Position numbers and translations under genes: made by a program. DNA of 5,480 nucleotides. Origin: Syntrophaceae bacterium. Lineage in GTDB: Bacteria > Desulfobacterota > Syntrophia > Syntrophales > Fen-1087. Of this stretch, positions 1 through 5,480 are shown one piece after another; the first letter of the stretch is position 1; every line of letters starts with the position of its first letter. The stretch covers positions 1,242 through 6,721 of the forward strand of contig PMNM01000088.1 of NCBI GenBank assembly GCA_003161855.1, in the 5' to 3' direction. Below the pieces are notes generated by a model. The model did not search any database, was not told the origin of the DNA, and saw only the letters and a list, made by a program, of their open reading frames with translations.

Positions 1-21
1 CAAAAATAGATTAAATAAAAT

Positions 22-29
22 AGAAAGGA
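22..29 (+). promoter_or_regulatory. Ribosome binding site of phaZ
   Basis: AGAAAGGA is a purine-rich Shine-Dalgarno-like stretch ending 10 bases before the ATG at 40. It lies in an A/T-rich leader (1-39) that differs from the more balanced coding sequence after it. It supports the ATG at 40 over the in-frame ATG at codon 6. The window begins too close for a promoter to be judged. Confidence 0.55.
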
Positions 30-39
30 TTTAAAATAT

Positions 40-1452
40 ATGCCTGCATCATTCATGAGTGCCATCACGCCGTTATTGAGCGGAATGGAAATGATCAAGG
101 TTCCCATTAAAGCCAGTGCCACCTTTGTCGAGCTCAGCGATCAGATGTTATCCTTTGAACTCAACATGATTAAAAGCGTAACCGATGCGGGGTGGAATAC
201 CACGCGTCATTTCCTGCCCTGGACCGGACCTTTTTCACAGAAGAAATTTTCAGAATATCTGGGGATCTGCCAGGAAGGGACGGACGGCTTATTAAATCTC
301 GCGAGAGAAAGCATCACGACCCACTTTGATCGTTTCCATCAGGAAAGGCAGGGAGAGCTTGAGTTTATCAATCTCTTCACCGAGGAACTGCCTTCTCAGG
401 ACTGGATAACCCGGAGTGAACATAGAAAAGTCCTTCTCGATTTGCCAAGTCTAAAGCTGATCGATATCTCGGCCGATATTCCACATAACATCCACAACTA
501 TACCGTTGTTTTCGCTCCCCGTGCCGGACATCATTCCAATATTGCCGAACAGGTCGCTATTTACATGAGAGATCACGGCATGACCCGGATGGCTGTCGTG
601 GAGCAGAAATGCGCCGAGGACATTCCGCTTTATGTCGACGGAAAACGGCATCACGAGGATTTCGAAAATCAGATAGAACAGTATCGGCGGGTCCTGGAAC
701 ATGTCAAGGACATGACCGGCTATCCCACCCACATGGTCGCGATCTGCCAGCCCGGGCCGCTCCTGATGATGACCCTCATTTTGCATCCGGGGCTGGGAAA
801 GACCTTCGGTTCAGCCGGTTCACCCATGCACACGGAAGGAGAACACGGTTATCTGACCGATTTTGCCAGACTCATGGGCGAGGATTACATTGACAAACTC
901 ATTTCTCTTTTTTGCCATACCGTTTCCGATGAGCATGTCGGAGTGGGCAGAAAATGTTTTGACGGCCGCCTTCAGGTCCTCGGTTTTTATCTCCTGGGCA
1001 TGGATCAGCATATTGCCAATTTTAGTAACCTCTTGTCGGATCTGAAGCATGGCAATGCGGAAGACGCGGAGCGCCAGAAGGTGTTTTATCAATGGTATAA
1101 TTACGTTCATCACTTTCCCGTCAGCTTTATCCGGGATACCTATAGAAAGATTTTTATCGGCAATGAGCTGATCCGGAGAACGCTTATCATCGGCGGACGC
1201 AGGATCGGCATCCAGGATTATCCCGCTTCTGTGCCCGTATGGGCCTTGGGGGGAACGGAGGACCAGATTACACCGCCCCTGCAGGCCACCGGGCATATGG
1301 ATCTGATTGAATCGTTGGCTCCGGAAGACAAATTGACCCTGATCTGTGAAGGTGGGCACATGGGCCTGTTCCGTTCGAAAAGGGTTTTGAAAGACTATTA
1401 CAGCCGAATCGTGACATTTCTTCTTGAAAAAAGTGACAAGCGGAAGCATTGA
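40..1452 (+). CDS. phaZ: Intracellular-type polyhydroxyalkanoate depolymerase (alpha/beta hydrolase, PhaZ family)
   Basis: This 470-residue protein is predicted to hydrolyse stored poly(3-hydroxyalkanoate) granules in the cytoplasm, releasing hydroxyacid units. No signal peptide is visible. The hydrolase core starts near residue 155 with FAPRAGHHSN, matching the oxyanion-side APMSGH-type segment of intracellular PhaZ. The probable nucleophile is Cys236 in AICQPG, like the AVCQP motif of the Ralstonia-type enzymes and unlike the GxCxG box of PHA synthases. The likely acid is Asp408 in GGTEDQ and the likely base His440 in EGGHMG, completing a Cys-Asp-His triad. The region from about 265 to 465 fits the PHB_depo_C domain. 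Known relatives have about 410-420 residues; the excess here lies in a helical N-terminal part (1-150). The start is ATG with a ribosome site at 22-29. Its stop overlaps the following transporter start by one base, implying co-translation. The family assignment is firm; the polymer substrate is inferred. Confidence 0.87.
   Translation: MPASFMSAITPLLSGMEMIKVPIKASATFVELSDQMLSFELNMIKSVTDAGWNTTRHFLPWTGPFSQKKFSEYLGICQEGTDGLLNLARESITTHFDRFHQERQGELEFINLFTEELPSQDWITRSEHRKVLLDLPSLKLIDISADIPHNIHNYTVVFAPRAGHHSNIAEQVAIYMRDHGMTRMAVVEQKCAEDIPLYVDGKRHHEDFENQIEQYRRVLEHVKDMTGYPTHMVAICQPGPLLMMTLILHPGLGKTFGSAGSPMHTEGEHGYLTDFARLMGEDYIDKLISLFCHTVSDEHVGVGRKCFDGRLQVLGFYLLGMDQHIANFSNLLSDLKHGNAEDAERQKVFYQWYNYVHHFPVSFIRDTYRKIFIGNELIRRTLIIGGRRIGIQDYPASVPVWALGGTEDQITPPLQATGHMDLIESLAPEDKLTLICEGGHMGLFRSKRVLKDYYSRIVTFLLEKSDKRKH
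1442..1446 (+). promoter_or_regulatory. Ribosome binding site deciding the transporter start
   Basis: GGAAG lies within the last codons of phaZ, five bases before the ATG at 1452. This spacing favours that ATG over the in-frame TTG at 1449, which would be only two bases from the motif. With the TGATG stop/start overlap, it points to translational coupling. Confidence 0.45.
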
Positions 1453-2342
1453 TGATCTCCGTTCCGGTCATTTACGGCAAGCTGTTGCTGACGGCGTTCC
1501 TCTGGGGGGGCACCTTCGTGGCGGCGCGGGTGGTGACCCAGCATGTGGAACCTTTCAGCGCTTCATTTCTGAGATTTGTTGTCGCTTCGTTTTTTCTGAT
1601 TCTGCTGGCTGGTAAACGGAAAGCGTCCTTCCCACTTCTCAAAAAAAATCAGCTGCTGCCTGCCATTCTCCTCGGGATGACGGGTATTTTCACCTACAAT
1701 GTTTTTTTCTTCATGGGATTGAAAACCGTCACCGCCAGCCGGGCGTCTCTCATCGTGGCCACCAATCCCGTTTTCATTTCTCTTTTTTCCGTCCTGCTGT
1801 TTAAGGAAAGGATGAATGCCGGCAAGGTCATGGGCATCATCCTTTGCCTTGCCGGGGCGGCAATCGTTATTTCTCACGGGAACCTGCCGGAGATCTTTCG
1901 GGGAAAGCTGGGCTGGGGTGCAGTGTATATCCTCGGCTGTGTGGCCAGCTGGGTCGCCTATTCTCTGATCGGCAAGGTGATCATGAAAGATCTTTCCCCT
2001 CTGCATGCCGTTACCTATTCCTGCCTGATCGGAACCCTGGCTCTTTTTTTTCCGGCCTTGCAGGAAGGTATTTATGAACAGGTTATGACTTATACCGCCA
2101 TCGACTGGACCGGTATTTTCTACCTTGGCTTCTTTGGAACGGTTCTGGGGTTTCTGTGGTACTATGAAGGCATTCAGGTGATCGGACCCTCCCGCGCCGC
2201 GGTGTTTATCAACTTTGTTCCGGTGAGCGGTGTTCTTCTCGGATGGCTCTTGCTCGATGAATCCATCAACCTGTCCCTCCTGACCGGGGCCGCCCTGGTC
2301 ATTGGCGGTGTCTACTTAACCAACAAGATCAAAAACACTTGA
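1452..2342 (+). CDS. EamA/DMT-superfamily transporter (ten transmembrane helices)
   Basis: This 296-residue inner-membrane protein belongs to the drug/metabolite transporter superfamily, EamA (RhaT-like) type, which usually exports or exchanges small metabolites. Two tandem EamA repeats are visible. Repeat one spans about residues 8-141, with FLWGGTFVAARVV in helix 1 and ATNPVFISLFSVLLFKER closing the half. Repeat two spans about 153-292, with SWVAYSLIGKV, the GTVLGFLWYYEGIQVIGPSRAA segment (split here as GTVLGFLWYY and IGPSRAA) and FVPVSGVLLGWLLLDE. About ten hydrophobic helices can be drawn, the usual number, and the length is typical. The ATG at 1452 overlaps the phaZ TGA by one base; a TTG one codon earlier is possible but badly placed for the ribosome site. 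The gene carries several 7-8 base homopolymer runs, yet the frame is intact. The substrate cannot be read from sequence; a metabolite linked to polyester breakdown is only a guess from position. Confidence 0.9.
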   Translation: MISVPVIYGKLLLTAFLWGGTFVAARVVTQHVEPFSASFLRFVVASFFLILLAGKRKASFPLLKKNQLLPAILLGMTGIFTYNVFFFMGLKTVTASRASLIVATNPVFISLFSVLLFKERMNAGKVMGIILCLAGAAIVISHGNLPEIFRGKLGWGAVYILGCVASWVAYSLIGKVIMKDLSPLHAVTYSCLIGTLALFFPALQEGIYEQVMTYTAIDWTGIFYLGFFGTVLGFLWYYEGIQVIGPSRAAVFINFVPVSGVLLGWLLLDESINLSLLTGAALVIGGVYLTNKIKNT

Positions 2343-2372
2343 ATCCCGGCAACGATCGTGCTATTTACCGGG

Positions 2373-2389
2373 CCGCTGCATTACAGCGG
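2373..2389 (+). other. Small perfect hairpin in the transporter-xth gap
   Basis: CCGCTG, the loop CATTA, then CAGCGG form a 6-bp perfect stem with a 5-base loop, 30 bases after the transporter stop. No T-run follows, so it is not a standard intrinsic terminator. It could stabilise or process a mRNA or be chance. The surrounding 112-base gap (2343-2454) shows no clear promoter. Confidence 0.3.
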
Positions 2390-2442
2390 AATGAAGCACG
2401 CATTGCAGGAAGAGTAAAGTTCTTCAATGTGAAAAACAGATC

Positions 2443-2446
2443 AGGA
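2443..2446 (+). promoter_or_regulatory. Ribosome binding site of xth
   Basis: AGGA ends eight bases before the ATG at 2455, a standard spacing. It supports that ATG as the start, which also places the first conserved nuclease motif (TYNVNSIR) at the expected distance from the N-terminus. Confidence 0.5.
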
Positions 2447-2454
2447 ACGGTCTC

Positions 2455-3243
2455 ATGAACACATTCAGGATTGCGACCTACAATGTGAACTCCATCCGGT
2501 CCCGTCTCCACATCATCATCCCCTGGCTTGAGGAAAATCGCCCTGACGTGTTTTGCATGCAGGAAACCAAAGTGAGTGACGCCAAGTTTCCTGTTTCTGA
2601 ATTCACAAAAGCAGGTTATCAAGTCGTCTTCAAGGGAGAAAAACAATACAACGGTGTGGCGGTGGCATCCCTTCAGAAGCTGGAACAGGTTTCCTTCGGT
2701 CTGAATGATGAGGAGGGTCCGGAAGACGCAGACCGCCTGATTAAGTTTCGTTTGTCAGGCATAACGCTATTGAATACCTATGTTCCGCAGGGCCGGGACC
2801 GGGACACGCCTCAATTCGCCTATAAGCTCCAATGGTTCAAACGTTTCCGGGCTTTTCTGGAAAAGCACAGTTCACCGGATATGCCCCTGATCTGGCTGGG
2901 CGACCTGAACGTCGCCCCGGAAAACATCGATGTGCATGATCCGAAAAGGCTGCTCGGACATGTCTGCTTCACGCCGGAGGTCTGGGAGTCCTTCGCCAGA
3001 ATCAAGTCGTGGGGATTGACGGACATATTTCGTAAGCATCACCCCGGGGAAACGAAACAGTACACTTTTTTCGATTACCGCGTTCCCAAATCGGTGGAAC
3101 GAGGGCTGGGCTGGCGGGTTGATCATATCCTGGCGACGGCATCGCTGGCCGAGAAATCCATGAATTGCTACATTGACATGCAACCCAGGCAGGCGGAAAA
3201 ACCTTCCGATCATACCATCCTTGTTGCCGAGTTCAAGATGTGA
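2455..3243 (+). CDS. xth: Exodeoxyribonuclease III (AP endonuclease, ExoIII/EEP family)
   Basis: This 262-residue cytoplasmic enzyme is expected to cut DNA 5' to abasic sites, trim blocked 3' ends and degrade 3' to 5' on duplex DNA in base-excision repair. The E. coli enzyme has 268 residues. All key positions are visible: Asn10 in [10 protein letters not shown], metal-binding Glu37 in MQETKV, Tyr109 in LNTYVPQG, Asp150 and Asn152 in WLGDLNVAP, Asp223 in GWRVDHIL, and the final Asp252-His253 pair in KPSDHTIL. The catalytic set (E. coli E34, Y109, D151, N153, D229, D258, H259) is therefore complete, so activity is likely. The ExoIII subfamily is favoured over eukaryote-like APE by the VHDPKR and FTPEVWESF segments. 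The ATG follows a 112-base gap after the transporter, so xth may have its own promoter or be read through. Its stop overlaps the next gene's start by four bases. Confidence 0.95.
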   Translation: MNTFRIATYNVNSIRSRLHIIIPWLEENRPDVFCMQETKVSDAKFPVSEFTKAGYQVVFKGEKQYNGVAVASLQKLEQVSFGLNDEEGPEDADRLIKFRLSGITLLNTYVPQGRDRDTPQFAYKLQWFKRFRAFLEKHSSPDMPLIWLGDLNVAPENIDVHDPKRLLGHVCFTPEVWESFARIKSWGLTDIFRKHHPGETKQYTFFDYRVPKSVERGLGWRVDHILATASLAEKSMNCYIDMQPRQAEKPSDHTILVAEFKM

Positions 3244-3767
3244 GCCTGAATATGGATGAGATATCTGAAACCATCAAGAAAAATAAAGAAATTGCCGAAA
3301 AATTTTCAAGGATCGAAGAATCTCTGACTTCATTCACCCAAGTAAAGGACCTCTTTGAAAAACTTCTGCCCCGTCTTCAAGTCGAATTCAACATCCCCTT
3401 TGTCTGGATATCCATTATCAAGCGGCCGGAAGCGGTTAAACTGATACAGTCGCTGGAATCATCCAGCCTTCTGAAGGATCACGTGAATTTCATCGATGAG
3501 ACGGTGTTTCGAAATCTCGTCACCAGCAAGAAGCCTGTTCTGGCAAACAAAGATCTCCAGCCTTTTTACAGGCTCTTTCCAAAAAACAAGAAATATTTCA
3601 TCAAGTCTATTGCCGTCGCCCCGATCACGCTGAATGGATGCATAATCGGCAGCATCAATCACGGGGATGCCGCCAACATACGCTACGAACCGGGCATGGA
3701 CACCACATTACTGGAACAACTGACAGAGGCCGTATCATCGTGCCTGGCCCGACTGTTGGACACATAG
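3240..3767 (+). CDS. DUF484-like GAF-domain protein
   Basis: This 175-residue soluble protein has an N-terminal charged helix, probably coiled coil (about residues 5-48), followed by a small GAF-type fold (about 50-172). The C-terminal part, from [18 protein letters not shown] through [16 protein letters not shown] to CLARLL, closely follows the DUF484 pattern: a beta hairpin ending in GxLALGS-like residues, then a PxMGTxFLxxLxExxxxxLARLL-like helix. Classical DUF484 proteins are longer (about 220-235 residues) and often sit beside xerC, so this is a short form. Biochemical function is unknown; a ligand- or partner-sensing role is inferred from the GAF-like fold. The GTG at 3240 overlaps the xth stop in a GTGA arrangement; ATG at 3252, codon 5, is an alternative start, and neither has a strong ribosome site. 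Coupling to xth suggests co-expression. The stop lies 2 bp from the convergent enzyme I stop. Confidence 0.75.
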   Translation: MSLNMDEISETIKKNKEIAEKFSRIEESLTSFTQVKDLFEKLLPRLQVEFNIPFVWISIIKRPEAVKLIQSLESSSLLKDHVNFIDETVFRNLVTSKKPVLANKDLQPFYRLFPKNKKYFIKSIAVAPITLNGCIIGSINHGDAANIRYEPGMDTTLLEQLTEAVSSCLARLLDT

Positions 3768-3769
3768 GG

Positions 3770-5480
3770 CTAAGGAAGAATGTTATCGAGAAAATTTCCG
3801 ATGCTATCGGCATCTTCCATGGATAGAACCTGTTTCAATACCCTCTTCGCATCTTTTTGATTGATCTTTCTGATCAGATTCTTAATCACCGGAACCGATG
3901 CAGCATTCATGCTCAGATCGTTGATCCCCATCCCCACATAAAGATAGGCACACCTTGGACTGGCTGCCGCCTCCCCGCAAATGACCAGAGGCTTCTTGCT
4001 TTTCCGGCAAAGGGAGGCCGCTTCTGAAATGACAGAGATCACGGCGGGATGAAGGGGGTTGTAGATGGAGGCCACCTTGGGATTATTCCGGTCCACCGCC
4101 AGGACATACTGGACCAGGTCATTGGTTCCAACGCTGATGAAATCAACATAGGGAAGCAGCTTGTCAAGAATAATCGCCGCTGCCGGGACCTCTACCAGGA
4201 TACCGATTTTGATTTCGTCATCGTGGGGAATATTTTCTGCCCGGAGGTTTGCCTTCTCCTCGCTGATCATCGCAATAATCTCTTTCATCTCCCCTACGGA
4301 GGAAATCATGGGGAAAAGCAGCTTCGTCCGTCCGAAGGCCGAGGCCTTCAGGATGGCTCGGATCTGATCCCTGAAAATATCCTTTAATTCCAGAGATACC
4401 CTGATGGACCGCCAACCCAGGTAAGGGTTATCCTCCTTGGGATATTCCAGATAGGAAAGAAACTTGTCTCCCCCGACATCCAGCGTGCGAATCGTCACCT
4501 CTTTGCCCCCGGCTTCTTCGAGGATCCGCCTGTAAAGGTTGGCCTGCTCATCTTCCGAAGGAAAACTGTCCCTGGTCAGGAAGAGAAATTCCGTCCGGTA
4601 CAGGCCAATATGATCAACGCCATATTTTTCCACCAGACTGAGATCTGACAGGATTCCGATATTTGCACCCAGTCTGACCTTAAAACCATCCCGGGTTTGT
4701 GCAGGCAGGACTTTAAGCGCATCGAGGCTTTTGTCCTGACGGCTTTTCTCTTTTTCGAGTCTTTGATATTCCTGGATCACCACCTTTGACGGTTTAGGAT
4801 AGACTAGGCCGGATGTGCCATCGACGATCAAAAAGTCGTTCTCCTTGATATTCTCTGACAGACCCCGGACATTGATCACCATGGGAATTTCAAAGGATCT
4901 AGCCAGAATCGACACATGGGAAGTCTCTCCCCCTTTGGAAAGGATAATACCGCGGAGATTTTCCTGCCGGGCCCGGATCAGTTCGGCGGGAGACATATTG
5001 GAAGCAATCAAAATGGTGTCTCTTTTAAAAACGCTTGCTTTCTCATCTCCCAAACCCAGGAGATTTCTCAGAATTCTTTTACCGATGTTCTCAATATCTG
5101 TGTCTCTTTGTCTGATATAAGGGTCTTCGATTTTGGAAAATGCTTTGACATAGTTCAGGATGACCTCTTTCAGGGCATATTCAGCGGCATGGCCTTCCCT
5201 GATATTGTCGATGACCTTGTTCTTCAGGCCGCCATCCCGAAGAAACATCAGGTAGGCCTGAAGAATGGCCTGCTCGTCTCTGGAAAGCTCCGTTTCCACA
5301 GGATGACAAACCTGTAGAACCTGGCTTTCGGATTGCCTGACGGCATCTTCGAACCGGTCAATTTCTTCATGTACATTGCCGGCTTCCCGGAAATAGATTT
5401 CATCAAAACCGATCCCCTCCCGAAGGTAATAGACATATCCCTGACCAAAGCCAGCGGATACGGGGATCCCCTTGAGGCGA
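3770..5480 (-). CDS. ptsI: Phosphoenolpyruvate-protein phosphotransferase, PTS enzyme I (5' end outside window)
   Basis: This cytoplasmic enzyme autophosphorylates from PEP and passes the phosphate to HPr. The reading frame is open to the window edge; 569 residues are visible, beginning RLKGIPVSAGFGQG, the normal enzyme I N-terminus. A GTG at 5299 is internal, not the start. In visible numbering, the phospho-histidine is His188 in GGETSHVSILARS (E. coli His189). PEP and Mg sites are Arg295 in LYRTEFLF, Arg331 in RTLDVGGDK, Arg357 in LGWRSIR, Glu430 in LVEVPAAA, Asp454 in GTNDLVQY, Arg464 in AVDRNN, and Cys501 in CGEAAASP. Each lies one residue below its E. coli equivalent, so only the start codon and at most a few residues seem to be missing. 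Domain order is HPr-binding N-domain, swivelling phospho-His domain, then TIM barrel. An extra N-terminal GAF domain, making it PtsP, cannot be excluded because the upstream sequence is absent. Its role may be regulatory or sugar uptake; no EII gene is present here. Confidence 0.95.
   Translation of the reverse strand, partial: RLKGIPVSAGFGQGYVYYLREGIGFDEIYFREAGNVHEEIDRFEDAVRQSESQVLQVCHPVETELSRDEQAILQAYLMFLRDGGLKNKVIDNIREGHAAEYALKEVILNYVKAFSKIEDPYIRQRDTDIENIGKRILRNLLGLGDEKASVFKRDTILIASNMSPAELIRARQENLRGIILSKGGETSHVSILARSFEIPMVINVRGLSENIKENDFLIVDGTSGLVYPKPSKVVIQEYQRLEKEKSRQDKSLDALKVLPAQTRDGFKVRLGANIGILSDLSLVEKYGVDHIGLYRTEFLFLTRDSFPSEDEQANLYRRILEEAGGKEVTIRTLDVGGDKFLSYLEYPKEDNPYLGWRSIRVSLELKDIFRDQIRAILKASAFGRTKLLFPMISSVGEMKEIIAMISEEKANLRAENIPHDDEIKIGILVEVPAAAIILDKLLPYVDFISVGTNDLVQYVLAVDRNNPKVASIYNPLHPAVISVISEAASLCRKSKKPLVICGEAAASPRCAYLYVGMGINDLSMNAASVPVIKNLIRKINQKDAKRVLKQVLSMEDADSIGNFLDNILP

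Noticed and set aside
16..21. TAAAAT as a -10 promoter box before phaZ
   Set aside because: The leader is A/T-rich so such matches are expected by chance, and the -35 position would lie outside the window.
820..1449. Open frame of 209 codons antisense to phaZ
   Set aside because: It lies wholly opposite a gene with clear catalytic motifs, has no recognisable domain or credible ribosome site, and its composition looks like a codon-bias shadow.
40..1452. PHA synthase (PhaC) instead of depolymerase
   Set aside because: The cysteine lies in AICQPG rather than the synthase GxCxGG box, and the C-terminal Asp and His motifs fit the depolymerase family.
1563..2006. Open frame of 147 codons antisense to the transporter
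   Set aside because: The peptide is polar and low in pattern, typical of the complement of hydrophobic helix codons; the sense frame is a well-formed ten-helix transporter.
2872..3213. Antisense frame of 113 codons inside xth
   Set aside because: It is opposite conserved ExoIII motifs and carries no recognisable domain.
3747..3770. GCCC...GGGC pairing across the convergent stops as a bidirectional terminator
   Set aside because: It has only four base pairs and a 16-base loop, with no T-tract on either strand.
3798..3814. Overlapping short inverted repeats (CCGAT/ATCGG and GATGC/GCATC) as a terminator for the plus-strand operon
   Set aside because: The stems are 5 bp, mutually exclusive, inside the ptsI coding region, and no T-run follows.

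Overview
The window holds four tightly packed plus-strand genes and, converging on them, one minus-strand gene that runs off the right edge. All five are bacterial and coding fills almost the whole sequence. Base composition is moderate, with intact reading frames and no tRNA, rRNA, CRISPR array, insertion sequence or phage-type gene. The combination of an intracellular-type polyhydroxyalkanoate (PHA) depolymerase, a short DUF484-like GAF protein and a PTS enzyme I suggests a Gram-negative proteobacterium in the broad sense. A deltaproteobacterial (Desulfobacterota, Syntrophales-like) source is my best guess, but it is inference from gene style and not proven.

Layout: 40-1452 (+) PHA depolymerase PhaZ; 1452-2342 (+) ten-helix EamA/DMT transporter, whose ATG shares one base with the phaZ stop; a 112-base gap with a small perfect hairpin and a possible micro-ORF; 2455-3243 (+) exodeoxyribonuclease III; 3240-3767 (+) DUF484/GAF-like protein overlapping the nuclease stop by four bases; 3770-5480 (-) PTS enzyme I, missing only its first few codons at the window edge.

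The plus-strand genes look like one or two transcription units: phaZ-eamA and xth-DUF484, each pair with overlapping stop and start codons. PhaZ would mobilise stored polyester inside the cell, the EamA protein would move an unknown small molecule, and Xth would repair abasic and oxidised DNA. The DUF484 protein is probably a ligand- or partner-sensing module. Enzyme I starts the PEP-dependent phosphorelay to HPr and belongs to a separate operon entering from the right. The two convergent stop codons are only 2 bp apart.

I found no clear new system. The points most worth a second look are the long helical N-terminus of the depolymerase, the orphan DUF484-xth pairing, and the hairpin/micro-ORF gap before xth.
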